This document shows positions 31,575 through 39,827 of a DNA stretch of 64,000 bases, piece by piece. The notes beneath the pieces were generated by a model. It was not told the origin of the DNA. It worked only from the letters and a program-made list of their open reading frames with translations, and searched no databases. Numbering within the stretch: position 1 is the stretch's first letter; each line of letters begins with the position of its first letter. This stretch comes from Pseudomonadota bacterium (GTDB lineage Bacteria > Pseudomonadota > Gammaproteobacteria > Xanthomonadales > Rhodanobacteraceae). A program made the translations under genes and the position numbers. The DNA lies in NCBI GenBank assembly GCA_018240565.1, contig JAFEFO010000018.1, positions 1-64,000 of the forward strand, in the 5' to 3' direction.

Positions 31575-33967
31575 GACTCACCGGGCGGGCGTGTTTTCAA
31601 CGTGCCCAGCACCGACTGCCAATGCGCCGCCTGCTCGGGTTTGTTCCACTTCGTATACAAGTCCACGAGCGCCTTGTCGTACTCGGCCATGCGCCAGTGG
31701 TCGGCACCCAGTTCCCGTGCCTTTTCCGCATTGCCGGCGAGCAGGTGCGTTTCGGCATCGGCGAATTTGCCGGTTTTCGCCAGCAGCACGCCGAGCTGGA
31801 AGTCGATTTCGCCGCGGATGTTCGCCAGTTCGCGGTGCGTGCCGAGGTCGGCCAATGCGCTCGTGTCCAGTTCGATCGCGTTGTCCAGGTCGCCGGTGTC
31901 TGAAAAGTAGTTGGCGTAGTTGCTCTTGGCGATGATCGTGTTCGGATGCTTCGGGCCAAAGCGGCGCAGCGCATAGTCGTAGGCCTGTTTGTAGTACGGG
32001 CCGGATTCGGCGATTTTCTGCGGTGTGCCTTGCTGGCGCAGCGCGCCGGCGAGGTTGCTCACGACGTTGTTCACCATCGCGCTGTCGGCGCCGTAGATTT
32101 CCGTATCCCGTTGCAACAATTCCTTGAGCAGTTCTTCGCCTTGCGCATAACGCTGCGATTGCAGGTACATGACCGCGAGATCATTCATGGAATCCAGTGT
32201 CTTGGGCGCGTTGGGTCCATACAGGCGCTTTTCCATGGCCAATACGTTCTGGAACAGCGGTTCGGCTTGCGCGTACTGCCCGGTTTCGCTGGTCAGCACG
32301 GCCTGCACGTTCAAGGCATCGACCGTGCTCGGATTTTCCGGGCCGAGTACGCGCTGGATGCGCGGCAGCAGTGGCGTGAGTTCGGCCAGGGCCTTGCGGC
32401 TGTCGCCGGCGTACCAGATGTATTGCACGCGATCCAATCCACTGATCAGCGCCTTGGGCCCATCCGTGCCTTGCTGCTTCGTCCAGGCGGCGATATTCGC
32501 GTCGATCAGTGTCGACGCCGTGGCAAAGTCGCCGTTGTCGGCATAGGCGCGCGCCAATTGCCGTTGCAGGTCGAGCGAGAGTTGCGCATTGGCGCCAAGG
32601 GTCGCGATGGCCAGCGCTTGCGCATGCTTGATGAAGTCGAGCTCGATCTTGTATTCACTCAGCGCGCGATAGCTCAAGCCGATCGTGCCCTTGATGTCGG
32701 CCAGCACTTCGGGCTGGCCTGCCAGCTTGGCATCGGCATTCTTCGCGGCGTCGTCGAGGATCAGGCGCAGCAGGGACTTGTCCATGCCGCGCGCTTTTTC
32801 CGGATCCACGCCCGAGAGCACATCGGTCAGGAAGGCGGACACCTGGTGTGCCTTGGCCGCTTCGATCTGGGCGCGGCGCATGTTCATCACGGCGACGAGA
32901 ATGCCCGCGACCAGTGCGACGACGATCGCCGCGGATGCCAGCAGCGGACCGCGGTTGCGCGCCGCGAAACAGCGCAGGCGGTAGGCGCGCGTCGCCGGCG
33001 CGGCCACCAGCGGATAGCGATGCAGGAAGCGATCGAGGTCATCGGCCAGCGCCTGCGCGGAATCGTAACGGTGCGTGCGGTCCGGATCGATCGCGCGCAG
33101 CAGCACCCAGCGCAATTCCTGCGGGATCGCCTGCAAGCCGTCCTTCCACGCCGCCGGGACGTCGGCACGCAGGTGCAGCGATGCGCGCAAGGCGTGGAAC
33201 GCAGCATCGTCGTCCGCTGCAGTGGCGATGGCATCGCGCAGCGGCGCCGGCGCCAGCATTTCGAGCAGGATCATGCCCAGGGCATAGACATCGGTACGGA
33301 TGTCGATCGATGCGGATTTGCCGGAACGTTGCTCCGGGCTCATGTAGCCGCGCGTACCGACGCTGTCCGTCGCATGATCGCCCGCCGCGTTCGACTGGCC
33401 GCTGCCGACGGCGATGCCAAAGTCGATGATCTTCGGCGCAGGTTCGCCATCGACCTGGGTCACCAGCACGTTGCTCGGCTTCAAGTCGCGGTGGATCACG
33501 CCCTTCTGATGCGCGTGCTGCACACCGCGGCAGATGCGTGTGAACAACTCGAGCTTGCCGCGCAATGGCAAGTCGTGTGCGGCGCAAAATGCCGACAATG
33601 TCGTGCCGTCGATCCACTCCATGGCAAAGAACAGATGGCCTTGCGGCGTCGTGCCGGCATCGTAAACACGCGCGATGGCCGGATGATCCATGCGCGCCAG
33701 CGCCTGGCGCTCGACCATGAAGTAGGCTTCGGCAAGGCTGCTGCGCAACTGCGCGCGGATCAGCTTCAACGCGACACGGCGCTGGATCGGCTCGATCTGC
33801 TCGGCCAGATACACCGCGCCCATGCCGCCCTCGCCGAGCAGGCGTTCGATCCGATACGGCCCGACGCCCTGGCCCGGTTGCAGGGTTTGCCTGCCATCGT
33901 CGGCGGCAGCGTCCAGGTCCAGCACGGTGGGCTGTTCGGGAAGACTCGAGCGCGACGATGTATTCAT
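31571..33967 (-). CDS. Transmembrane Ser/Thr protein kinase with TPR region
   Basis: A 798-residue bacterial eukaryotic-type kinase. The kinase domain is at about 37-320: Gly loop GEGGMGAV at 45-52, VALK lysine at 68, HRDLKPSN at 159-166, DFGIA at 182-186, and GTRGYMSPEQ in the activation loop. A single membrane span (about 355-375, LLASAAIVVALVAGILVAVM) follows. The remainder is a helical extracytoplasmic region with tetratricopeptide-like repeats (LDSMNDLAVMYLQSQRYAQGEELL). The domain order suggests sensing in the periplasm and phosphorylation inside. The convergent FHA-GGDEF gene is a natural candidate effector. Confidence 0.93.
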   Translation of the reverse strand: MNTSSRSSLPEQPTVLDLDAAADDGRQTLQPGQGVGPYRIERLLGEGGMGAVYLAEQIEPIQRRVALKLIRAQLRSSLAEAYFMVERQALARMDHPAIARVYDAGTTPQGHLFFAMEWIDGTTLSAFCAAHDLPLRGKLELFTRICRGVQHAHQKGVIHRDLKPSNVLVTQVDGEPAPKIIDFGIAVGSGQSNAAGDHATDSVGTRGYMSPEQRSGKSASIDIRTDVYALGMILLEMLAPAPLRDAIATAADDDAAFHALRASLHLRADVPAAWKDGLQAIPQELRWVLLRAIDPDRTHRYDSAQALADDLDRFLHRYPLVAAPATRAYRLRCFAARNRGPLLASAAIVVALVAGILVAVMNMRRAQIEAAKAHQVSAFLTDVLSGVDPEKARGMDKSLLRLILDDAAKNADAKLAGQPEVLADIKGTIGLSYRALSEYKIELDFIKHAQALAIATLGANAQLSLDLQRQLARAYADNGDFATASTLIDANIAAWTKQQGTDGPKALISGLDRVQYIWYAGDSRKALAELTPLLPRIQRVLGPENPSTVDALNVQAVLTSETGQYAQAEPLFQNVLAMEKRLYGPNAPKTLDSMNDLAVMYLQSQRYAQGEELLKELLQRDTEIYGADSAMVNNVVSNLAGALRQQGTPQKIAESGPYYKQAYDYALRRFGPKHPNTIIAKSNYANYFSDTGDLDNAIELDTSALADLGTHRELANIRGEIDFQLGVLLAKTGKFADAETHLLAGNAEKARELGADHWRMAEYDKALVDLYTKWNKPEQAAHWQSVLGTLKTRPPGES

Positions 33968-34041
33968 CCGATATGCCTTGCGATGCCGCGAAGGCGGCCG
34001 CACCGATGCTAAAGTACACGGTTCGCGTCGGTGGGGTAAAG

Positions 34042-34824
34042 ATGACAGCTGATCCGCGTTTCGCCGGGATCGACCGGCTCTACGGCGCCGGCAGCATCGC
34101 GCGCCTGGCGCGCGCGCACGTGGCCGTGGTCGGATTGGGCGGCGTGGGTTCGTGGGCGGCCGAGGCACTGGCGCGTTCGGGAGTCGGCGAACTGACCCTG
34201 ATCGATGCGGACGAGGTGTGCGTATCCAATGTCAACCGCCAGGCGCACGCGCTCGATGGCGAGTTCGGTCGCGCCAAGGTCGATGTCGTTGCCACGCGGC
34301 TGCGTGCGATCAATCCTGCTTTGCGCGCGCAGCCGTTGGCGCAATTCGTCACCGTGGGCAATGCGGCCGAATTGCTCGGCGCAGGTTTTGATGCCGTGGT
34401 CGATGCCTGCGACGCGTTGCGCATCAAGGTCGCGATGATCGTGTTCTGCAAACGCCGCAAGATTCCCATCGTCGTCTCCGGTTCGGCGGGCGGTCGCCGC
34501 GATCCGACCTTGATCACCGCGCGCGATTTGTCGAAGACCGAACACGACGTGATGCTCGGCCTGGTGCGCAAGAAACTGCGCGATGATTTTGGTTGGACGC
34601 GCAATCCGAAACGCTACTTCGGCGTGCAGGCGGTGTTTTCGCGCGAGAACGTGAACTACCCGCAGGCCGACGGCAGCGTGTGCAAGACGCGGCCGGATGC
34701 CGGCGAAGCTGCGCTCAAGCTCGACTGTGCCGGTGGCCTCGGTGCCGCGATGCAGGTTACCGCGACATTCGGCATGGTATGTGCGGCGCGCGTCGTCGAG
34801 CGTTTGTTGCAGGTATCAAACTGA
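34042..34824 (+). CDS. tcdA: tRNA threonylcarbamoyladenosine dehydratase
   Basis: TcdA (CsdL) is an E1-like enzyme that uses ATP to cyclise t6A37 to ct6A in ANN-decoding tRNAs. The 260-residue length fits (268 in E. coli). The nucleotide-binding VVGLGGVGSWAAEALARSG, DADEVCVSNVNRQ and DACDALRIKVAMIVFCKRRKIPI blocks are typical. The C-terminal ALKLDCAGGLGAAMQVTATFGM segment is also family-specific. ATG 34042 gives a match to the family start; upstream in-frame ATGs exist at 34006 and 33958. It is divergent from the kinase gene and overlaps tatD convergently by 9 bases. Confidence 0.94.
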   Translation: MTADPRFAGIDRLYGAGSIARLARAHVAVVGLGGVGSWAAEALARSGVGELTLIDADEVCVSNVNRQAHALDGEFGRAKVDVVATRLRAINPALRAQPLAQFVTVGNAAELLGAGFDAVVDACDALRIKVAMIVFCKRRKIPIVVSGSAGGRRDPTLITARDLSKTEHDVMLGLVRKKLRDDFGWTRNPKRYFGVQAVFSRENVNYPQADGSVCKTRPDAGEAALKLDCAGGLGAAMQVTATFGMVCAARVVERLLQVSN

Positions 34825-35592
34825 CGCGGGCAGGGCGAACAGGCGCACGGCATTGGCCGTCGTCGCCGCGGCGATTGCCGCCGGGTCCGCGTGACGCAAC
34901 TGCGCAACGCACTCGCACACGTCCGCCAGTCGCGCCGGTTCGTTGCGCGCGCCCTGCTGGCCGTGCAGCGGCTGATCGGGAGAATCGGTTTCAAGCAACA
35001 GGAATTCCAGCGGCATCGTCGCCACGATCTCACGCAGCCGCCGTGCGCGCGGATAGGTGAGCGGGCCACCAAGGCCGATCATGAATCCACATTTCCACAA
35101 TTGCGCAGCCTGTTCGGCGCTGCCGGAAAAACTGTGCACGACGCCGGTGAGCTTGCCGGTGCGGCGGATCGTGGCAATGACCTCATCGAGCGCGCGCCGC
35201 GCGTGCACGATCACCGGCAGGGCGAATTCGCAGGCGAATTCGAGCTGGCGGCGAAAGTACATGCGTTGCACCTGCGCATCGAGGCCCGGGACGTAGAAGT
35301 CCAGCCCGCATTCGCCGATGGCAACGGGTTTTTCGCGGGCGATCCATTCCGGCAACGCATCCAGGTGCTGCGGCGTGTGGACCGCCAGGAACATCGGGTG
35401 CAGCCCAAAGGCCGGATAGAGTCCGGTCTCGTTGGCGCACAGGTCGCGCAAGCCGGTGAACGCCTCGAACGACACCGCCGGGAGGATCTGTCGCGCGACG
35501 CCGGCGGCGCGTGCGCGCGCCAGCACCGCGGCGCGGTCTAGGGCGAATTCGCTGGCATCCAGGTGCGAGTGGCTATCGATCAGGTCAGGCAC
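34816..35592 (-). CDS. TatD-family metal-dependent hydrolase
   Basis: A 258-residue TIM-barrel metallohydrolase of the TatD/YcfH/YjjV group, which act as Mg-dependent 3'-5' exonucleases or deoxyribonucleases in repair and RNA quality control. The metal-site motifs are all present: DSHSHLD at the start, FGLHPMF, IGECGLDFY, VIVHARRA, VVHSFSG and LLLETDSPDQP. The FYVPGLDAQ stretch resembles YjjV. The start is GTG 35592. The 3' end overlaps tcdA by 9 bases. Confidence 0.93.
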   Translation of the reverse strand: MPDLIDSHSHLDASEFALDRAAVLARARAAGVARQILPAVSFEAFTGLRDLCANETGLYPAFGLHPMFLAVHTPQHLDALPEWIAREKPVAIGECGLDFYVPGLDAQVQRMYFRRQLEFACEFALPVIVHARRALDEVIATIRRTGKLTGVVHSFSGSAEQAAQLWKCGFMIGLGGPLTYPRARRLREIVATMPLEFLLLETDSPDQPLHGQQGARNEPARLADVCECVAQLRHADPAAIAAATTANAVRLFALPASV

Positions 35593-35734
35593 GGTATTTC
35601 ATGCGGGCAAGGGCTTGTGGCAGGATGCCACCGCATCCCGCGGTTTCGCAACGGTTCACACGGGGCGCGTGAAACTGGCGACAACCGTTGACGCCTGTGT
35701 GCGTTGATCCGCATTGACCAACAAGGAGCCGACC

Positions 35735-36211
35735 ATGCGCAAGCCAGCTGTTTTGACCTTCCTGCTCGCTACGGGTGTATTCGGATTGAGTGCCTGCGTG
35801 GCGCCGCCGCCGCGCGAACGCGTGGTTTACCACGAAGGCAGCAATCAGTCCGGACCACGCTATTGCCATACCTGCGGGACGTTGCGTGATATCGACCAGG
35901 TGGAAATCCGCCAGCAGGCAAGCGGCGGTGGCGCGGTCATCGGCGCCATCATCGGTGGCTTGATCGGCAACCAGTTCGGGCGCGGCAGTGGCCGTGCCGC
36001 GGCGACCGCGGCCGGTGTGGTCGGCGGTGCGGTGGCCGGCAACGCGATCGAAAACAACGACGCAAGGTTGCGCTCAGGCTATGCGTGGCGCTTTTCGGTC
36101 GAGCTGGATGATGGTCGTTGGGCACGTGTGACCCAATACGACAATCCGGGCTTTCGGCCGGGCGACCGCGTCATGATCCGCGGCCAGCGCCTGGAAATGA
36201 TGCCTCGTTGA
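35735..36211 (+). CDS. Glycine-zipper 2TM lipoprotein
   Basis: A 158-residue envelope protein. The signal peptide ends in a lipobox (FGLSAC), so Cys is probably lipidated. A paired glycine-zipper region follows (GGGAVIGAIIGGLIGNQFG...AATAAGVVGGAVAGNAIE), the hallmark of the SlyB/17-kDa antigen/OsmB-like group. The C-terminal half is a small beta domain (WRFSVELDDGRWARVTQ...GDRVMIRGQRLEM). ATG 35735 has AAGGAG upstream. It is monocistronic and likely outer-membrane associated; SlyB-type proteins respond to envelope stress. Confidence 0.92.
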   Translation: MRKPAVLTFLLATGVFGLSACVAPPPRERVVYHEGSNQSGPRYCHTCGTLRDIDQVEIRQQASGGGAVIGAIIGGLIGNQFGRGSGRAAATAAGVVGGAVAGNAIENNDARLRSGYAWRFSVELDDGRWARVTQYDNPGFRPGDRVMIRGQRLEMMPR

Positions 36212-36225
36212 AATCCGGCGGGCGA

Positions 36226-36663
36226 TCACTCGGCGTGATAAAAGCTGTGATCGCCGATGACCGCCAAGGGCGGGCCTTTCGCCCAGCCCGGGGACAGTGA
36301 GTTGCTCGCGTAGAAGTGGTCCGCGTTCGGCACGAGCGTGGGCCGCCATTGGGCAGGGAGTTTCCACAAGTCCAGCGCTACGCCGGCGACGAACCAGGCC
36401 TGGTTCCAGGCGTCGAGGTCATCGAAGACGTAGTTCTTGCTGGTCGTGGACAATGCGAATTGCCCGCGTGCGCGCAGCACCTTGCACAGCGAGGTTCCCC
36501 ACTGGCCGCCATCGCGGCGGCGCAGGCCGACCTCGGCCACGGCCATCTGGCCGGTTACCGATTCGCCGCGCGCTTCCAGGTAGACCGTGGCCGCGAGGCA
36601 GGCACGATCGCCCGTGGGGTTGTGGAAGGTCGAAGCCAGCCACAGGATCCAGGCAAGTTTCAT
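36226..36663 (-). CDS. Cell wall hydrolase, SleB-like
   Basis: A 145-residue protein of the SleB/hydrolase-2 family of peptidoglycan lytic enzymes. The conserved CLAATVYLEARGE with its catalytic glutamate, VAEVGLRRR and NADHFYA segments are present, ending near IGDHSFYHAE. The N-terminal MKLAWILWLASTF is weakly hydrophobic and could be an uncleaved signal. An in-frame upstream start at 36750 would add 29 residues. Such proteins hydrolyse or remodel murein; in Gram-negatives they are poorly characterised. The upstream 477 bases contain no confident gene. Confidence 0.87.
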   Translation of the reverse strand: MKLAWILWLASTFHNPTGDRACLAATVYLEARGESVTGQMAVAEVGLRRRDGGQWGTSLCKVLRARGQFALSTTSKNYVFDDLDAWNQAWFVAGVALDLWKLPAQWRPTLVPNADHFYASNSLSPGWAKGPPLAVIGDHSFYHAE

Positions 36664-36814
36664 GGCGGATAGGTCCGTCAGGGTCGAAATCGCAAACGCC
36701 CGCAAGAGGTCGCGCACAAGCGGCGCGCCAGCCCCAGCGGGTTTTTCCAACGGCGTTGTCAGCGCCGCGGTGATTGTTGCCGGCAGGCCTTTCGCACTGG
36801 CCGGGTGGATACTC

Positions 36815-36831
36815 GGGATCGTTTCGATCCC
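36815..36831. repeat. Short perfect hairpin
   Basis: The inverted repeat GGGATCG-TTT-CGATCCC lies in the leader side of the SleB-like gene. It could be part of an RNA structure on either strand; no T-run follows. Confidence 0.5.
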
Positions 36832-36865
36832 CGCTGCGGCGCACGTCCCGTGGGCCTCGAGCGTG

Positions 36866-36888
36866 GATGCCGGTGTGGAGCCGGCATC
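36866..36888. repeat. Short perfect hairpin
   Basis: GATGCCGG-7 bases-CCGGCATC forms an 8-bp stem 34 bases beyond the previous hairpin. On the plus strand it is followed by a mildly T-rich stretch, on the minus strand not. Function unknown. Confidence 0.5.
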
Positions 36889-37140
36889 TCGTCTTGCGTT
36901 TCCGAAACGGCTGCGTCAGTGGCGGCGCGCCCGGAAGTGATGCGTGAATTCATGCCGTCCGCTACGGACGACGGCGCGCATTATCGCATATCGAACCGAG
37001 TTGTCACTCTATTTTGTCCGGTTGCCTGAACGGAACCCGAATGACAAATGTTAAGATTTCATCGTTTGTAAAAATGTACACAACGCGTCAAATGAGTAAA
37101 AACACACATACGCATCATTGTGGATAACGCCGCAAAGCGA

Positions 37141-37968
37141 TCATTTGTAACCGATGAAATTCTTCAGGATCCGTTCGTCGCCGGCGTATTCCCTGGCGGT
37201 TGCCGGTACGAATCGGGTTACGCCCAATTCGAACAGGAGCCTGGATGCGTCGGCGTCGGTATCGAGCTTGAGCAGGGCCGCCTTGACCTGATCGCGCAAC
37301 TCGGCCGGCACATCCGGAGCGGCGGTCACGCACATGCCCGGGAAAGCGCGCGAGGTCTTCACCGGCGTCAGGTTGGGGTATTGCTCCTTGAGCGCGGTCG
37401 GGATCATCGCCGCATCGGCTTCATCGGCGAAGACGCGATCGGTGGCGTCGCGCCACGACGTCGCCGTGGTGGCAATGTCCGGTTGCATGACCGGGTTCGG
37501 ATAGAACTCCAGCAACAAGGCGTAGCCCAGGCTTGGCGCTCCCATGGTCATGATGCGATGCCCGACCAGGCCCTGCAGTCCCTTGTTGCCGATGTCGATG
37601 TTGGAGACCAGGGTGTAACTCGTGGGATTGGCCGTATGCACCAGCGGTTCGAAATGCTGTTTCTCGATGCGGTAGTCGGCGAGGTGCGCCTCGTCGAAGG
37701 CAAAGTCCGTCTTGGCGTTGTCCTGGATGTCGCGCCAGTAGAAGTGATAGTTGCGCGCCGGCACCAGGGTGAATTGCTGGCCGGTTGCCTTGCCCAGGTA
37801 AGCCATCAACGGTGCGTAAATCTCGGCGACGCGGTCCGGTGAATACGACGGTTCAATGCGGAACGTGTACTGCGCCGCGAAAACGGACGGGCAGACGGCG
37901 GCGGCGCCCAGTGCCATCGCAAGCGTAGCGGCGAGGCATTGCCTTCTGGTTTTCGATGGATTGCGCAT
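37141..37968 (-). CDS. PhnD-like periplasmic substrate-binding protein
   Basis: A 275-residue exported protein. The signal peptide ends near AAVCPSVFAA, followed by YTFRIEPSYSPDRVAEIYAPLMAYLGKATG, the opening of the phosphate/phosphite/phosphonate binding family. FAFDEAHLADYRIE and the MTMGAPSLGYALLLEFYPNP block fit it, though the family's usual N-terminal F.P.... pattern is diverged. No permease or ATPase gene is adjacent, so it may be a sensor or work with a distant transporter. GGGGTGA precedes ATG 37968. The ligand is unknown. Confidence 0.85.
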   Translation of the reverse strand: MRNPSKTRRQCLAATLAMALGAAAVCPSVFAAQYTFRIEPSYSPDRVAEIYAPLMAYLGKATGQQFTLVPARNYHFYWRDIQDNAKTDFAFDEAHLADYRIEKQHFEPLVHTANPTSYTLVSNIDIGNKGLQGLVGHRIMTMGAPSLGYALLLEFYPNPVMQPDIATTATSWRDATDRVFADEADAAMIPTALKEQYPNLTPVKTSRAFPGMCVTAAPDVPAELRDQVKAALLKLDTDADASRLLFELGVTRFVPATAREYAGDERILKNFIGYK

Positions 37969-38050
37969 GATCACCCCGTGGGTCGTGCATCTGGCGTGGG
38001 TGTAGCACGATCGCAGGCGGAAAGCGATAGGAGGTGCAATACGCACGGGT

Positions 38051-38734
38051 TCAGCCGAAGTGCTCGATCACACGAACGACGGTGGATCCGGAATCGGAGC
38101 GCAACGTCGCTTCGCCCCTTGCGTCGATCAGGCTGGCAAGCGCCTCGTACTTGCCGGAGTCGGCGCGCGCGCACTGCAGGACGCACCCGGCTTCCTCGCC
38201 GGTTTGCGCATCACGCAACATGGCGGCCGTGGTGATCCTGGCATCGCCGCCAATGCGATACAGCGAGCGCTTGTTGCCGCCCTTGAAATGCAGGCGCGCC
38301 ATGATTTCCTGGCCCGGATAACAACCCTTGCGCACGCTGACCGCGCCAAGGCGGTCGAGACCGATCCATTGCGGCAGCAACTGATCCCGCAGATCGGCGC
38401 CGATCTCGGGCAGGCCGGCGCGAATGTCGGCCAGCGTCGCGGGTTCCACATCGGCGGTCACGGCGATCATCTGCACGTTGGCCCGGAACACGAAGCGGGC
38501 GAGTTCGCGGCGCATCCAGTCCGCGTCGCCGCCGCGCAATGTCAGGATCAGGTGTGTCGCGTCCTTGCGCTGCAGGCGGAAAAACGCACGCACGCGGCCT
38601 TGCGCCGAGAGCCAGGCATTCCACTGCCAATCGCCGTCCGCCAACGTGAGCGCGTCGTTGCAGAATTGCGCCTGCGCGAAGGCGATGGCATCGGCGCCGG
38701 TCAATTCAAGTACTTGCGGGGGCAGGCTGATCAT
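38051..38734 (-). CDS. ygfZ: Folate-binding protein YgfZ
   Basis: YgfZ, a GcvT-like folate-binding protein, supports iron-sulfur cluster assembly or repair, including for MiaB and succinate dehydrogenase. The signature KGCYPGQEIMARLHFKGGNKR with its conserved cysteine is present. At 227 residues it is much shorter than E. coli YgfZ (326), mainly through a reduced N-terminal half, as in many Xanthomonadales homologues. It is divergent from the sdh operon, whose product carries three Fe-S clusters. The pairing makes functional sense. Confidence 0.92.
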   Translation of the reverse strand: MISLPPQVLELTGADAIAFAQAQFCNDALTLADGDWQWNAWLSAQGRVRAFFRLQRKDATHLILTLRGGDADWMRRELARFVFRANVQMIAVTADVEPATLADIRAGLPEIGADLRDQLLPQWIGLDRLGAVSVRKGCYPGQEIMARLHFKGGNKRSLYRIGGDARITTAAMLRDAQTGEEAGCVLQCARADSGKYEALASLIDARGEATLRSDSGSTVVRVIEHFG

Positions 38735-38756
38735 CGATGGTGCGGAGCGTTATACT
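38727..38756 (+). promoter_or_regulatory. Putative sdh operon promoter
   Basis: TATACT at 38751-38756 with a weak -35 (CTGATC, 38727-38732) 18 bases upstream lies between the divergent ygfZ start and the first sdh operon gene at 38823. A plausible sigma70 promoter for the succinate dehydrogenase operon. Confidence 0.45.
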
Positions 38757-38822
38757 TGCCCGGTCAATGTAGATGCGTGGCGCGAGCGGATCAAGCCGCG
38801 CCCGATTGCAAAGGAATGAAAC

Positions 38823-38984
38823 ATGCCAGACCCGAAACCGGAATCCGCCGCCGAACCGGCGCCGCAGACCACGCCGATTGCGCAGCGCGCGCCCACCGGG
38901 CCGGTCGAGATCGGTGGCCGCGATGGCCCCGAACCCACGCGCTACGGCGATTGGGAAAAGAACGGCCGCTGCATCGATTTCTAG
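38823..38984 (+). CDS. SDHAF4-like succinate dehydrogenase assembly factor (DUF1674)
   Basis: A 53-residue protein. It has a Pro/Ala-rich N-terminus and the DUF1674/SDHAF4 C-terminal signature, here GGRDGPEPTRYGDWEKNGRC followed by IDF. The mitochondrial homologue binds flavinylated SDHA and assists its joining to SDHB while limiting stray oxidation. AGGA at 38812-38815 is 7 bases before the ATG, and sdhC begins 10 bases after the stop. The location at the head of the operon strongly supports the assignment. Confidence 0.9.
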   Translation: MPDPKPESAAEPAPQTTPIAQRAPTGPVEIGGRDGPEPTRYGDWEKNGRCIDF

Positions 38985-38994
38985 GAAGAACGCC

Positions 38995-39420
38995 ATGAGC
39001 CAATCCGCACGACCGCTGTCCCCGCATCTGGGCATCTACCGCTGGCGCGTCAACATGTGGCAGTCGGTGTTGCATCGCCTGACCGGTTTGTTCCTGTGCC
39101 TTGGCGCACTGTTGCTCGCTTGGGGACTGATTGCCGTAGCCAGCGGCGCTGACGCGTGGAGTACATTCGCCGCATTCTGTGCCAGCGGAATCGGTACGCT
39201 ATTGCTGGTCGCGTGGACCTGGGCGCTGCTGTTTCATTTGTGCAATGGCATCCAGCACCTGTTCCGCGACGGCGGCTCGGGTTTCGATGCCGCCCAGCGC
39301 GACCATTCGCGCACGCCCAGTTACTTCGCCACCGGGTGGATCGTGATCGGCGCCAGCATCGTGCTGACGGTTCTGGTGTGGATTTGCCTCTTCGTCCGTT
39401 CCAGCGGAGGTGCGGCATGA
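38995..39420 (+). CDS. sdhC: Succinate dehydrogenase cytochrome b556 subunit
   Basis: SdhC is one of two membrane anchors of complex II; it binds heme b and ubiquinone. The 141-residue protein has three hydrophobic spans and the family motif PLSPHLGIYRWR...SVLHRLTG at the N-terminus. A conserved histidine in LLFHLCNGIQHLFRD is the expected heme ligand region. GAAG precedes ATG 38995. The stop overlaps the sdhD start in an ATGA, giving tight coupling of the two anchors. Confidence 0.95.
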   Translation: MSQSARPLSPHLGIYRWRVNMWQSVLHRLTGLFLCLGALLLAWGLIAVASGADAWSTFAAFCASGIGTLLLVAWTWALLFHLCNGIQHLFRDGGSGFDAAQRDHSRTPSYFATGWIVIGASIVLTVLVWICLFVRSSGGAA

Positions 39421-39812
39421 GCGCGAATTCCGGTGAAGCATTCCGCACTCCGCTGAAGAACGTGCGCGGATTGGGTTCGGCGCAATCCGGCGTGCGCCAT
39501 TGGTGGCTGCAACGCATCACCGCGGTTGCGCTGGTGCCGCTGAGCCTGTGGTTTCTGTGGCTATTGATGAGCTTGATGCACGCCGATTTTGTGACTGCGC
39601 GCGCCGCGATCGGCCAGCCGGTGCATGCGGTCCTGCTGGTTGCGTTCGTGGTGAGCCTGTTCTGGCACGGTGCGCTCGGTCTGCAAGTCGTCATCGAAGA
39701 CTACGTGCATGTGCGCTGGCAGGAAATCGCACTGCAAGTCGCCGTGCGCTTCGGCGCCTTCCTCACCGCGGTGGCATGCCTGTTTGCGATCGCCCGCATT
39801 GCCCTGCATTGA
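39417..39812 (+). CDS. sdhD: Succinate dehydrogenase hydrophobic anchor subunit
   Basis: SdhD, the second membrane anchor, completes the heme and quinone sites of complex II. The 131-residue protein has three membrane segments and the conserved HGALGLQVVIEDYVH block, which holds the second heme histidine and the Asp-Tyr quinone-site pair. The N-terminal RTPLKNVRGLGSAQSGVRHWWLQRITA is typical. It overlaps sdhC by 4 bases, and sdhA begins 15 bases after its stop. Confidence 0.95.
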   Translation: MSANSGEAFRTPLKNVRGLGSAQSGVRHWWLQRITAVALVPLSLWFLWLLMSLMHADFVTARAAIGQPVHAVLLVAFVVSLFWHGALGLQVVIEDYVHVRWQEIALQVAVRFGAFLTAVACLFAIARIALH

Positions 39813-39827
39813 TAGTTGAGACAAGCC

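Larger units (their letters stand above)
36664..37140. other. Intergenic region without a supported gene
   Basis: No frame here shows a recognisable protein, and the long frames look like codon-bias noise. The first ~300 bases are GC-rich and contain two perfect hairpins (36815-36831 and 36866-36888). The last ~130 bases (about 37005-37140) are strikingly AT-rich for this genome, with several A/T runs, and lie downstream of the PhnD-like gene. It may hold promoters for the SleB-like gene. Confidence 0.6.

Noticed and set aside
36587..36940. A possible 117-codon plus-strand gene over the SleB-like gene and its upstream gap
   Set aside because: Mostly antisense to a supported gene, no recognisable pattern and no ribosome-binding site.
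37056..37160. ATTTCATCG at 37056-37064 and CGATGAAAT at 37152-37160 as an operator or inverted repeat
   Set aside because: The right arm falls inside the coding end of the PhnD-like gene and the arms are ~90 bases apart; chance is the simplest explanation.
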